Below, piece by piece: positions 48,629 to 57,525 of a DNA stretch of 64,000 bases. The translations under genes were made by a program, and so were the position numbers. Position 1 is the first letter of the stretch; every line of letters starts with the position of its first letter. Source of the stretch: Streptomyces sp. 846.5 (GTDB lineage: Bacteria > Actinomycetota > Actinomycetes > Streptomycetales > Streptomycetaceae); NCBI RefSeq assembly GCF_004365705.1, contig NZ_SOBN01000003.1, positions 682,001 to 746,000 on the forward strand. The letters run 5' to 3'. The notes under the pieces were generated by a model. The model did no database searches and was not told the DNA's origin. It saw nothing but the letters and a program-made list of their open reading frames with translations.

Positions 48629-49918
48629 ATGCGTCGTGGCATTGCGGCAGCCGTTCTGGCGGCAGCGATAGCGGTTTCTGCAAGCGCTTGCGGGAGTAGC
48701 AGCAGCGGAAGCACCGGTTCTGGCGCCAAGGCCGACGGTCCGGTCACCATCACCTGGTGGGACACCTCGGACGCGACCAATGAGGCCCCCACCTACCAGG
48801 CCCTGGTCTCCGACTTCGAGAAGGCCAACCCGAACATCACGGTCAAGTACGTCAACGTCCCCTTCGCCGACGCGCAGACCAAGTTCCAGACCGCCGCGGG
48901 CAGCAAGGGCGCGCCGGACGTGCTGCGCGCCGACGTCGGCTGGACCTCCGGCTTCGCCAAGGCCGGCTACCTGGTGCCGCTGGACGGCACGGCCGCCACC
49001 GCCGACAGCGCCTCCTTCGAGAAGCAGCTCGTCACCCAGGCCGGCTACAGCGGCCACCAGTACGGCGTGCCGCTGGTCACCGACACCCTCGGCCTGATGT
49101 ACAACAAGGCGCTCTTCACCAAGGCCGGCATCACCAAGGCCCCCACCACCTGGGACGAGCTCAAGGCCGACGCCGCGCTGATCAAGCAGAAGGACGGCGT
49201 CGACGGCTTCGAGTTCAACGCCGCCTCCTACTACGCGATGCCGTTCCTCTACGGGGAGGGCACCGACATGATCGACTCCACCTCGCAGAAGATCACCATC
49301 AACTCCGCTGCCGCCGTCAAGGGCATCGACACCATCAAGAGCCTGCTGGCCAGCCCCGGTGTCACCAAGCTGGACACCACGGCCAACGCCTACGCGACCA
49401 TGATGGACAAGTTCGGCAGCGGCAAGGTCGCGATGATCGTCCAGGGCCCGTGGGAGACCACCAACGTCTACAAGGGCTCGGCGTTCAGCGACAAGACCAA
49501 CTTCGGTGTGGCCGCGGTCCCGGCCGGATCCAGCGGCAAGTCCGGCGCCCCGATCGGCGGCCACAACCTGGTGGCCTACGCCGGGTCCGACGCCGCCCAC
49601 CAGGCCGCCTCGGAGAAGTTCATCGCCTTCATGACCTCGGCCGCCTCGCAGGCCACCATCGCGACCAAGAACGCGACCCTGCCGACCCGGACCGACGCGT
49701 ACACCTCCGCCGTCACCTCGAACCCGGGGATCGCCGCCTTCCAGTCGATCCTGACCGCGGGCGTGCCGCGCCCGGCCGTCCCCGAGTACAGCTCCATGTA
49801 CACCCCGTTCAACACCGAACTGCTGAAGATCCTGGCCGGCCAGGAGAGCACCCAGGCCGGACTGAACAACGCCTCGATCGCCATCAAGAAGCTGCTCCCG
49901 TCCTACGCGACCCAGTGA
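48629..49918 (+). CDS. Sugar ABC transporter substrate-binding lipoprotein (locus 2, MalE-like)
   Basis: The 429-residue precursor has a signal peptide with lipobox SASAC-GSS at residue ~22. The mature part has the type 1 solute-binding fold: PVTITWWDTSDATNEAPTYQALVSDFEKANPNITVKYVNVPF, APDVLRADVGWTSGFAKAGYLVPLDG, GHQYGVPLVTDTLGLMYNKALFTKAG and AMIVQGPWETTN. These agree with maltose/maltodextrin binders, with MalE of streptomycetes the nearest named relative. ATG at 48629 follows AAGGAG. It starts the operon of locus 2. Confidence 0.92.
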   Translation: MRRGIAAAVLAAAIAVSASACGSSSSGSTGSGAKADGPVTITWWDTSDATNEAPTYQALVSDFEKANPNITVKYVNVPFADAQTKFQTAAGSKGAPDVLRADVGWTSGFAKAGYLVPLDGTAATADSASFEKQLVTQAGYSGHQYGVPLVTDTLGLMYNKALFTKAGITKAPTTWDELKADAALIKQKDGVDGFEFNAASYYAMPFLYGEGTDMIDSTSQKITINSAAAVKGIDTIKSLLASPGVTKLDTTANAYATMMDKFGSGKVAMIVQGPWETTNVYKGSAFSDKTNFGVAAVPAGSSGKSGAPIGGHNLVAYAGSDAAHQAASEKFIAFMTSAASQATIATKNATLPTRTDAYTSAVTSNPGIAAFQSILTAGVPRPAVPEYSSMYTPFNTELLKILAGQESTQAGLNNASIAIKKLLPSYATQ

Positions 49919-50012
49919 ACCCCGACCCGGTGGGCCGGTCCTCGATCCGGGACCGGCCCACCGGGCCGCCGTGCCCCTCGAACAGCCGCAGATCCGAAGA
50001 GGTGTCAGACCG

Positions 50013-51008
50013 ATGACCGTCGCCGTCCAGGGCAGAGCCCGCAAGGAGCGCCGCGACCGCGAACCCCGGGCGGGGCTGATCGCCCGGCTGCGGCGCTCGT
50101 ACGACCAGCACTGGTACGCCTGGGTGATGTGCACCCCGGTCGTCGTCGTCCTCGCCGTGCTGGTCGGCTACCCGCTGGTGCAGGGCGTGATCCTGACCTT
50201 CACCAACGCCAACAGCCTCAACGTCGGCCGCACCATCGGGGTCAACCACATCCCCGACAGCTACACCTGGGTCGGCTTCCAGAACTACGTCGACCTGCTC
50301 ACCGGCCCCGACAACCAGCTGGTGCCGCACTTCGTGTGGACCATCGTCTGGACCGTCGTCTGCGTGGTGCTCACCGTCGGCACCGGCCTCGGCCTGGCCG
50401 TGCTGATGAACCGTAAGATGCGCGGCCGCGCGGTCTACCGGATGCTGCTGATCCTGCCCTGGGCCGTGCCGACCTTCGTCACCGTCTTCTCCTGGCGGCT
50501 GCTGCTCAGCGACGGCGGCGCCGTCGACGGGCTGCTCGGGGCGCTGCACCTGCCCCAGCCCAGCTGGCTCAGCGACCCGCTGGCGATGAAGGTCGCCGCG
50601 ATCCTGGTCAACACCTGGGTCGGCTTCCCCTTCATGATGCTGTCCTTCCTCGGCGGACTGCAGTCCATCCCCAGCGAGCTCTACGAGGCCGCCGAGATGG
50701 ACGGCGCCACGCCGTGGCAGCGCTTCACCCAGGTGACCCTGCCCGGACTGCGGCCGGTGAGCAGCACCGTGACGCTGCTCGGCATCATCTGGACCTTCAA
50801 CCAGTTCAATGTCATCTACCTGCTGTTCGGCTCCAACGGCACCGACAGCGTGCAGATCCTGGTCACCTACGCCTACCAGCTGTTCTTCGGTCAGATGCCG
50901 CAGGACTACGCGGGATCGGCGGCGGTCGGCGTGATCTGCCTGTCGCTCCTGGTCGTCTTCACCGGCTTCTACCGTCGCTGGATGTCCAGGAACGAGGCTG
51001 CGGCATGA
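50013..51008 (+). CDS. Sugar ABC transporter permease, MalF type (locus 2)
   Basis: The 331-residue membrane protein has six segments and the EAA loop PSELYEAAEMDGATPWQRFTQVTLPGLRP (residues ~225-253). The P2-like periplasmic loop is short, as in actinomycete MalF. The N-terminal ~30 residues are Arg-rich. ATG at 50013 follows AAGAGGTG. It overlaps the next gene by 4 bp. Confidence 0.92.
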   Translation: MTVAVQGRARKERRDREPRAGLIARLRRSYDQHWYAWVMCTPVVVVLAVLVGYPLVQGVILTFTNANSLNVGRTIGVNHIPDSYTWVGFQNYVDLLTGPDNQLVPHFVWTIVWTVVCVVLTVGTGLGLAVLMNRKMRGRAVYRMLLILPWAVPTFVTVFSWRLLLSDGGAVDGLLGALHLPQPSWLSDPLAMKVAAILVNTWVGFPFMMLSFLGGLQSIPSELYEAAEMDGATPWQRFTQVTLPGLRPVSSTVTLLGIIWTFNQFNVIYLLFGSNGTDSVQILVTYAYQLFFGQMPQDYAGSAAVGVICLSLLVVFTGFYRRWMSRNEAAA

Positions 51009-51958
51009 GCACCAGCGTCCTCCCCGAACCCGGCGACACCGCAGGAGCAGACCCGATGTCCACCCTCACCACCGCTGACCGGCCCGTCGGGGTCGGCGCC
51101 GCGAAGCCCGTCCGGCGCCCGCTGCTGCGCGGTGAGCGCGGAAGGCTCGCCTCGGTGGGCCTGCACGGCCTGCTGACGGTCGCCGCGTTCGTCGCGGCCT
51201 TCCCGGTGGCCTGGATCCTGTACATCTCGCTCGGCTCCGGCAAGGACGACTACCTGCACCCGGGCCGCATCCTCAGCCGGATGACGCTGTCCAACTACGG
51301 CTTCGTGGTCAACCACACCGGCTTCGGCACCTGGATGCTGAACTCGCTGATCGTGGGCCTGGGTACGATGGCCGTGGGGGTGCTGATCTCGGCCAGCGCC
51401 GGCTACGCGGTCTCCCGGATGCGCTTCCCCGGGCACCGTCCGCTGATGTACACCTTCCTGCTCACCCAGATGTTCCCGGTGTCGGTGCTGATGGTCCCGC
51501 TGTACAAGATCATGGCCAGTCTGGGCCTGCTGGACACCTACCAGGGCCTGATCCTGGTCTACTGCTCCACCGCCGTCCCCTACAGCGCCTGGCTGCTGAA
51601 GGGCTACTTCGACACCATCCCGGTCGAGATCGACGAGGCCGGGCGCATCGACGGCCTCTCGCCGTTCGGCACCTTCTGGCGGCTGATCGTCCCGCTCGCC
51701 AAGCCGGGCCTGTCCGTCGCGGCGTTCTACACCTTCCTCACCGCCTGGGGCGAGGTCGCCTTCGCCTCGCACTTCATGCTCTCCGCCGACAAGTACACCC
51801 TCTCGGTAGGTCTGCAGACCTACATCAGCCAGTACAACTCCCAGTGGAACTACATGGCGGCCAGCGCCGTGCTGATCGCCATTCCCGCCGGAGTGGTGTT
51901 CTACCTGGTACAGAAGCACCTGGTGGCCGGCCTCACCGCCGGCGGCACCAAGGGCTAG
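51005..51958 (+). CDS. Sugar ABC transporter permease, MalG type (locus 2)
   Basis: The 317-residue membrane protein has six segments, a MalG-type LGSGKDDYLHPGRILSRMTLSNYGFVVNHTGF stretch after segment 1, and the EAA-like loop PVEIDEAGRIDGLSPFGTFWRLIVPLAKPG (residues ~216-245) with D in place of the usual L/A. It ends with AGLTAGGTKG. ATG at 51005 overlaps the MalF-type stop. The ATPase is not encoded here; the pair would use a shared MsiK-type ATPase. Confidence 0.92.
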   Translation: MSTSVLPEPGDTAGADPMSTLTTADRPVGVGAAKPVRRPLLRGERGRLASVGLHGLLTVAAFVAAFPVAWILYISLGSGKDDYLHPGRILSRMTLSNYGFVVNHTGFGTWMLNSLIVGLGTMAVGVLISASAGYAVSRMRFPGHRPLMYTFLLTQMFPVSVLMVPLYKIMASLGLLDTYQGLILVYCSTAVPYSAWLLKGYFDTIPVEIDEAGRIDGLSPFGTFWRLIVPLAKPGLSVAAFYTFLTAWGEVAFASHFMLSADKYTLSVGLQTYISQYNSQWNYMAASAVLIAIPAGVVFYLVQKHLVAGLTAGGTKG

Positions 51959-52018
51959 CGGCCCAGGGCCCCCGCACACCCCCGTCACTCGACCGCCTCC
52001 TGAGACCCAAGGGATCCC

Positions 52019-53758
52019 ATGACCCCCCACCCGTCGCCCGCCACCACCCTTGACGGAGAGGCTGCGCCTCGCACCTCCTCCGCCGACCCGACCGCCCCTG
52101 CTGCCGACTCCGGCCGCAGACCCGGTTGGTGGCGCGACGCGGTGATCTACCAGGTCTACCCACGCAGCTTCGCCGACGCCGACGGCGACGGGATGGGCGA
52201 CCTGGAGGGTGTCCGCAGCAGGCTCCCCTACCTGCGGGACCTGGGTGTCGACGCGGTGTGGCTGTCCCCCTTCTACGCCTCGCCGCAGGCCGACGCCGGC
52301 TACGACGTCTCCGACTACCGGGTCGTCGACCCGATGTTCGGTGACCTCGCCGACGCCGAGCGGCTGATCGGCGACGCGCACGGGCTGGGCCTGCGGGTGA
52401 TCGTGGACATCGTCCCCAACCACGCCTCCGACCAGCACTCCTGGTTCCGTCAGGCGCTGCGCGAGGGCCCCGGCAGCCCGCTGCGGGAACGTTTCCACTT
52501 CCGTCCCGGGCAGGGCGAGGCGGGCGAACTGCCGCCCAACGACTGGGAGTCCATCTTCGGCGGCCCGGCCTGGACCCGCACCGTCAACAGCGACGGCACC
52601 CCCGGGGAGTGGTATCTGCACCTCTTCGCCCCCGAGCAGCCCGACCTCAACTGGGAGAACACCGCCGTCGCCGACGAGTTCCGCTCGGTGCTGCGGTTCT
52701 GGCTGGACCTGGGCGTCGACGGCTTCCGGATCGACGTCGCCCACGGCCTGGTCAAGGCGGAGGGACTGCCCGACATCGGCCACCACGACCAGCTGCGGCT
52801 GCTCGGCAACGACGTGCTGCCCTTCTTCGACCAGGACGGCGTGCACGAGATCTACCGCGACTGGCGCCGCATCCTGGACGAGTACGGCACCGACCCGGAG
52901 ACCCGCCGCATCGCCGTCGCCGAGGCCTGGACCCCCACCGTCCAGCGCACCGCCAACTACCTGCGCTCCGACGAACTGCACCAGGCCTTCAACTTCCAGT
53001 ACCTGGGCACCGCCTGGGACGCCGAGGCGCTGCGCGAGGTGGTCGACCTGACCCTGGACGCCATGCGCCCGGTCGGCGCCCCGGCGACCTGGGTGCTGTC
53101 CAACCACGACGTGGTCCGTCACCTGACCCGTCTCGGAAGCGGCGAGGACGCCGAGCAGGACCTGCGCCGGGCCCGTGCGGCGACGTTGCTGATGCTGGCG
53201 CTGCCCGGCTCGGCCTACCTCTACCAGGGCGAGGAGCTGGGCCTGCCGGAGGTCGTCGACCTGCCCGACGACGTCCGCCAGGACCCGGCCTTCAGCCGGG
53301 CCAAGGGCACCAACGCCGAGGGCCAGGAGGGGATGCGCGACGGCTGCCGGGTCCCGCTGCCCTGGTCCGGCACCGAGGCCCCGTTCGGGTTCGGCCCGGT
53401 GCCCGGCGGCCCCAGCTGGCTGCGGCAGCCCGCCGAGTGGGCCAAGCTCAGCGTGGAGGCCCAGACCGGCGACCGCAGCTCCACCCTGGAGCTGTACCGC
53501 GCCGCCCTGACGGCCCGTCGCGAGCACCCGGCGCTGGGCACCGGCGACAGCGTGGAGTGGCTGGACGACGCCCCGGCCGGGGTGCTCGCCTTCCGCCGCA
53601 GCAGCCCCGACGGCGTGTTCGCCTGCTTCGCCAACACCGGCGGCCTGGCCGTGCGACTCGCCGCCCCCGGACGGCTGCTGCTGGCCTCGGAGCCGGTCAC
53701 CGTGGTCGAGGACGAGCTCGTACTCCCGGCCGACGCCACCGTCTGGTGGGCCCTCTGA
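52019..53758 (+). CDS. GH13 alpha-glucosidase (oligo-1,6-glucosidase/maltodextrin glucosidase type), locus 2
   Basis: The 579-residue cytosolic enzyme has WWRDAVIYQVYPRSFADADGDGMGDL (residues ~37-62), region I VDIVPNHASDQH, region II GFRIDVA with the nucleophile Asp, region III in VAEAWTPT with the acid/base Glu, and region IV LSNHDVVRH with the third Asp. The ~35 N-terminal residues are Pro/Ala/Thr-rich and absent from the locus 1 paralogue; there is no signal peptide. The two enzymes keep the same order of motifs and the VWLPD/AWTP difference at the acid/base region, so substrate range may differ. ATG at 52019 lies 60 bp after the permease stop. Confidence 0.92.
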   Translation: MTPHPSPATTLDGEAAPRTSSADPTAPAADSGRRPGWWRDAVIYQVYPRSFADADGDGMGDLEGVRSRLPYLRDLGVDAVWLSPFYASPQADAGYDVSDYRVVDPMFGDLADAERLIGDAHGLGLRVIVDIVPNHASDQHSWFRQALREGPGSPLRERFHFRPGQGEAGELPPNDWESIFGGPAWTRTVNSDGTPGEWYLHLFAPEQPDLNWENTAVADEFRSVLRFWLDLGVDGFRIDVAHGLVKAEGLPDIGHHDQLRLLGNDVLPFFDQDGVHEIYRDWRRILDEYGTDPETRRIAVAEAWTPTVQRTANYLRSDELHQAFNFQYLGTAWDAEALREVVDLTLDAMRPVGAPATWVLSNHDVVRHLTRLGSGEDAEQDLRRARAATLLMLALPGSAYLYQGEELGLPEVVDLPDDVRQDPAFSRAKGTNAEGQEGMRDGCRVPLPWSGTEAPFGFGPVPGGPSWLRQPAEWAKLSVEAQTGDRSSTLELYRAALTARREHPALGTGDSVEWLDDAPAGVLAFRRSSPDGVFACFANTGGLAVRLAAPGRLLLASEPVTVVEDELVLPADATVWWAL

Positions 53759-53759
53759 C

Positions 53760-54866
53760 ATGGCCTCTCCATCCGCGGCGTCCCCCTCGGCGGCGTCGCC
53801 CCGGCCGACCCCGGCTGCGGCCCCGGCTGCGACTCCGGCTCCGCCCACGGCTCGGCTCGCCGACATCGCCGCCCAGGCGGGGGTCAGCGAGGCGACCGTC
53901 TCCCGGGTCTTCAACGGCCGGGCCGGGGTCTCCCCGACCACCCGTCAGTCGGTGCTGGCCGCGCTCGACGTGCTCGGCTACGACCGGCCGGTACGGCTGC
54001 GGCAGCGCAGCGCCGGACTGATCGGGCTGATCACCCCCGAGCTCAACAACCCGATCTTCCCGGCGCTGGCCCAGGTCATCGAGCAGGTGCTGACCCGCTA
54101 CGGCTACACGCCGCTGCTGTGCACGCAGACCCCCGGCGGCTCGACCGAGGACGAGCTGGTCGAGATGCTGGTGGAGCGCGGCGTCACCGGCATCGTCTTC
54201 GTCTCGGGCCTGCACGCCGACACCACGGCCGACATGGAGCGCTACGCCCGGCTGGCCGGCCGCGGCGTCCCCTTCGTCCTGATCAACGGCTACAGCGAGC
54301 AGATCTCGGCGCCGTTCGTCTCCCCGGACGACCGGACGGCGATGCGGATGGCCGTGCAGCACCTGGCCGAGCTCGGCCACGAGCGGATCGGTCTCGCGCT
54401 GGGCCAGCGCCGGTTCGTCCCGGTGCTGCGCAAGCTGGAGGGCTTCACGGCGGCCTGCCGCGACATCCTCGGGCAGTCCGACGAGGAGATCGCGGCCCGG
54501 ATCCAGCACACCCTGTTCAGCGTCGAGGGCGGCCATGCGGCCGCTGCGGCCCTGTTGGAGGCCGGCTGCACCGCGGTGGTCTGCGGCAGTGACCTGATGG
54601 CCTTCGGCGTCATCAGGGCCGCCCGCCAGCACGGCCTGGGCGTGCCGGGGGACGTGTCCGTGGTCGGTTTCGACGACTCCCCGCTGATCGCCTTCGCCGA
54701 TCCGCCGCTGACGACGATCCGTCAGCCGGTGGAGGCGATGGGCGCGGCCGCGGTCGACGCCCTGCTGGAGGAGATCAACGGCAACGCCCCGCACCGTGCC
54801 GAGTTCGTCTTCCAACCCGAGCTGGTCGTCCGGGGCTCCACCGGGGCGGCCCGCCCGCGCGTCTGA
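53760..54866 (+). CDS. LacI family repressor of the second alpha-glucoside locus
   Basis: The 368-residue protein has a 29-residue Pro/Ala/Ser extension, then the LacI domain ARLADIAAQAGVSEATVSRVFNGRAGVS, and the sugar-binding domain with ITPELNNPIFPALAQVIEQVL, FVLINGYSEQI, HERIGLALG and GDVSVVGFDDSPLIAFADPPLTTIRQPVEAMG. It starts one base after the GH13 stop, so it is the last gene of the operon and probably autorepresses it, like MalR. It is a paralogue of the LacI protein at 56435, with a very similar ligand domain. Confidence 0.9.
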   Translation: MASPSAASPSAASPRPTPAAAPAATPAPPTARLADIAAQAGVSEATVSRVFNGRAGVSPTTRQSVLAALDVLGYDRPVRLRQRSAGLIGLITPELNNPIFPALAQVIEQVLTRYGYTPLLCTQTPGGSTEDELVEMLVERGVTGIVFVSGLHADTTADMERYARLAGRGVPFVLINGYSEQISAPFVSPDDRTAMRMAVQHLAELGHERIGLALGQRRFVPVLRKLEGFTAACRDILGQSDEEIAARIQHTLFSVEGGHAAAAALLEAGCTAVVCGSDLMAFGVIRAARQHGLGVPGDVSVVGFDDSPLIAFADPPLTTIRQPVEAMGAAAVDALLEEINGNAPHRAEFVFQPELVVRGSTGAARPRV

Positions 54867-54889
54867 GGGGTCGCGCGGGCAGGAGAGAA

Positions 54890-54934
54890 GGAGCGGGACC
54901 GGACGGGAGGTGCCTCCCCGTCCGGCCCCGCTCC
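54890..54934 (+). terminator. Terminator after the second ABC/GH13/LacI operon
   Basis: A stem of about 17 pairs with one internal mismatch joins 54890-54907 to 54917-54934 (GGAGCGGG with CCCCGCTCC, CCGGACGGG with CCCCGTCCGG), 24 bp after the LacI stop. Confidence 0.7.
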
Positions 54935-55049
54935 GTCATGCCTGACGGCACGTCAATCGGACTGTCCTGGACCCGATTTAACCGTTGGACCTGCGGTGAT
55001 GCCGGATCGCATACTGACCGGGCCAGTCCGCAGTCGTCCCGGGAGAGTT

Positions 55050-56297
55050 GTGTTCAGCAGTTATCGCCGCATATTCGAGGCGCCGGGCACCGCCCCGTTC
55101 GCCCTCGCCGGGCTGCTCGCCCGGTTCCCCATGGGAATGACGGGAGTTGCGGCAGTTTTCATGATCACTGGCTGGCGCCGCTCCTACTCGCTGGCGGGCT
55201 CGCTCGCCGCCACCGTGCTGGTGGTGGTCGCCGTGGCGGGGCCGCAGATCTCCCGGCTGGTGGACCGCTACGGGCAGGCCAGGGTCGCCGTGCCGGCCGT
55301 GCTGGTGTCGACCGCCGGAGGCCTCGGCGAGTTGCTCTGCCTGCGCCTCGGCGGTCCCGACTGGCTGCTGTTCGGCACCGCTGCGGTCACCGGCCTCGGC
55401 CCCAACATCGGCACCATGTCCCGGGCCCGCTGGTCCGCCCTGTACCAGGGGAACGAGGAAGTGCTGCACAGCGCCTACGCGTTGGAGGCGGTGATCGACG
55501 AGATCTGCTTCATCGTCGGCCCCCTCGCCGCGACCGCTCTCGCCACCGGTCTGTTCCCCTCTGCGGGCTTCCTGGCGGCCGGAGTGGTCATGCTGCTGGG
55601 GACGGTGCTGTTCTGCGCCCAACGGCGCACCGAGCCGCGGATACGCCGTCCTGAGCGCGCCTGCGGCGGGTCCGCGCTGCGCTCGCCCGGGCTGCGGATC
55701 CTGGTGCTGACCCTGCTGGCCACCGGCGGGGTGTTCGGCATCAACGAGATCACCGTCATCGGCTTCGCCGACCACCTCGGCCACAAGGCCGCCGCGAGCC
55801 TGGTGCTCGCCTGCTACGCACTGGGCTCCTGCCTGGCCGGGCTCGCCTTCGGCCTGTGGAGGCCCAAGGGCGCCGCGACCACCAGGCTGCCGCTGTTCCT
55901 GCTGCTGATGACGGCGCTGCTGGCGCTGCTGCCGCTGGTCGGCAGCCTGCCGGTGCTCGCCGCCGTGCTGTTCGCGGCCGGGCTCTGCACCGCGCCGACG
56001 ATGGTGACCGCGATGGGCCTGGTCCGCGACTGCGTCCCGCCGGAGAAGCTCAACGAGGGCTTCGGCTGGGCGGTCACCGGCCTGCTGCTCGGCGTCTCGG
56101 GAGGTGCGGCGGTGGGCGGTTGGGCGGTACAGCACCTGGGCGCCGGCGCGGGCTTCCGGATCCCCGCCGCGATGAGCGGCCTCGCCCTGCTGATCGCCCT
56201 GCTGGGCCGGCGCGGTCTCGCCGCGCGGCCCGTCGGCGCCGCCGGGCCGGATGCGGAACCGTCCGAAGCGGCCGGACCGGTCAGCCACGTGCAATAA
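55050..56297 (+). CDS. MFS transporter, substrate unknown
   Basis: The 415-residue membrane protein has twelve predicted segments. The start FSSYRRIFEAPGTAPFALAGLLARFPMGM is typical of a large actinomycete MFS group, and the loop VDRYGQARVAV between segments 2 and 3 resembles the G-x3-D-R-x-G-R motif. GTG at 55050 is preferred because homology begins there; an ATG at 54999 and GTG at 54996 are open in frame. It is placed between two LacI genes, so it may export or import a sugar, or be unrelated. Its C-terminus is Pro/Glu/Ala-rich. Confidence 0.8.
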   Translation: MFSSYRRIFEAPGTAPFALAGLLARFPMGMTGVAAVFMITGWRRSYSLAGSLAATVLVVVAVAGPQISRLVDRYGQARVAVPAVLVSTAGGLGELLCLRLGGPDWLLFGTAAVTGLGPNIGTMSRARWSALYQGNEEVLHSAYALEAVIDEICFIVGPLAATALATGLFPSAGFLAAGVVMLLGTVLFCAQRRTEPRIRRPERACGGSALRSPGLRILVLTLLATGGVFGINEITVIGFADHLGHKAAASLVLACYALGSCLAGLAFGLWRPKGAATTRLPLFLLLMTALLALLPLVGSLPVLAAVLFAAGLCTAPTMVTAMGLVRDCVPPEKLNEGFGWAVTGLLLGVSGGAAVGGWAVQHLGAGAGFRIPAAMSGLALLIALLGRRGLAARPVGAAGPDAEPSEAAGPVSHVQ

Positions 56298-56360
56298 GGT
56301 GCGATGCTGTACGGCAGCGGACCGACAAGGACTGGGGAACCCTTCTTGCTCCAGATCTCC

Positions 56361-56375
56361 GGGGGGCGACCCCCC
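56361..56375. repeat. Short perfect hairpin before the third LacI gene
   Basis: GGGGGG and CCCCCC flank CGA, within an 80-bp leader between the MFS stop and the LacI start at 56435. Whether it ends MFS transcription or affects LacI translation is unclear. Confidence 0.5.
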
Positions 56376-56434
56376 GCACCCCCACGTGTGTGGTCAGTCG
56401 GCCTCTGCGCCAGGACATTCCGAGGAGAAGCTGA

Positions 56435-57460
56435 GTGAACACAGCACGGCTGGCGGATATCGCGGCACAGGCCGGGGTGAGCGAAGCCACCGTCTCCCGG
56501 GTGCTGAACGGCAAGCCGGGGGTCTCCGCCACCACCCGGCAGATGGTGATCGCCGCCCTGGACGTCCTGGGGTACGAGCGGCCCACCCGGCTGCGCCAGC
56601 GCAGTGCCGGTCTGATCGGGCTGATCACCCCGGAGCTGAGCAACCCCATCTTCCCGGCCTTCACCCAGGTCATCGAGCAGGTGCTGACCCGCTACGGGTA
56701 CACGCCGGTGCTCTGCACGCAGACCCCGGGCGGTTCCACCGAGGACGAGCTGGTGGAACTGCTGGTGGAGCGGGGGGTCACCGGCATCTGCTTCATCTCC
56801 GGACTGCACGCCGACACCAGCGCCGACACCGAGCGGTACGCCAGGCTGACCGGCAAGGGCGTCCCGTTTGTCATGATCAATGGATACAGCTCGAAGATCG
56901 CCGCCCCGTTCATCTCCCCGGACGACCGGGCGGCGATGCATATGGCGGTGCAGCACCTGGTCGGCCTGGGTCACCGGCGGATCGGACTGGCGGTCGGTCC
57001 GGCCAGGTTCGTGCCGGTGGAACGCAAGCTGGAGGGCTTCGCCGAGGCGATGCGCACCCGGCTGGGCATGGAGCCGGCCGAGTCCGCCGATCTGGTCCAG
57101 CACTCGCTGTTCAGCGTGGAGGGCGGCCAGGCGGCCGCCGGAGCGCTGCTGGACAAGGGGTGCACGGCCATCGTCTGCGGCAGCGACCTGATGGCCTTCG
57201 GGGCGATCCGCGGGGCACGCTCGCGCGGCCTCTCGGTGCCCGGTGACGTGTCGGTGGTCGGTTTCGACGACTCCCCGCTGATCGCCTTCGCCGATCCGCC
57301 GCTGACGACCATCCGTCAGCCGGTGGAGGCGATGGGCGCGGCTGCGGTCAACGTCCTGCTGGAGGAGATCGGCGGCAACCCGGCGCAGCGCGGCGAGTTC
57401 GTGTTCCAGCCGGAGCTGGTGGTCCGCGGCTCGACCGGGGCCGCACGGCCGCGCCCCTGA
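56435..57460 (+). CDS. LacI family regulator, paralogue of the second-locus repressor
   Basis: The 341-residue protein has the LacI domain NTARLADIAAQAGVSEATVSRVLNGKPGVS at its extreme N-terminus and the same ligand domain as the repressor at 53760 (ITPELSNPIFPAFTQVIEQVLTRYGYTPVLCTQTPGGSTEDELVE, GLHADTSADTERYARL, FDDSPLIAFADPPLTTIRQPVEAMG). About 120 nt encoding the last shared block (57245-57364 and 54651-54770) are nearly identical in DNA. GTG at 56435 follows GAGGAGAAG. It may bind the same or a related sugar. Its target may be the MFS gene before it or the sugar loci. Confidence 0.9.
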   Translation: MNTARLADIAAQAGVSEATVSRVLNGKPGVSATTRQMVIAALDVLGYERPTRLRQRSAGLIGLITPELSNPIFPAFTQVIEQVLTRYGYTPVLCTQTPGGSTEDELVELLVERGVTGICFISGLHADTSADTERYARLTGKGVPFVMINGYSSKIAAPFISPDDRAAMHMAVQHLVGLGHRRIGLAVGPARFVPVERKLEGFAEAMRTRLGMEPAESADLVQHSLFSVEGGQAAAGALLDKGCTAIVCGSDLMAFGAIRGARSRGLSVPGDVSVVGFDDSPLIAFADPPLTTIRQPVEAMGAAAVNVLLEEIGGNPAQRGEFVFQPELVVRGSTGAARPRP

Positions 57461-57477
57461 CGGCACGGCATGACGGA

Positions 57478-57514
57478 CGGCGGGGGTGTGGACCGCAGCC
57501 CCGCGCCCCCGCCG
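57478..57514. terminator. Hairpin between convergent LacI and CbiX-like genes
   Basis: CGGCGGGGG (57478-57486) pairs with CCCCCGCCG (57506-57514) around 19 nt. GCACGG and CCGTGC further out (57463 and 57517) could extend it. Confidence 0.55.
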
Positions 57515-57525
57515 GTTCCGTGCGC

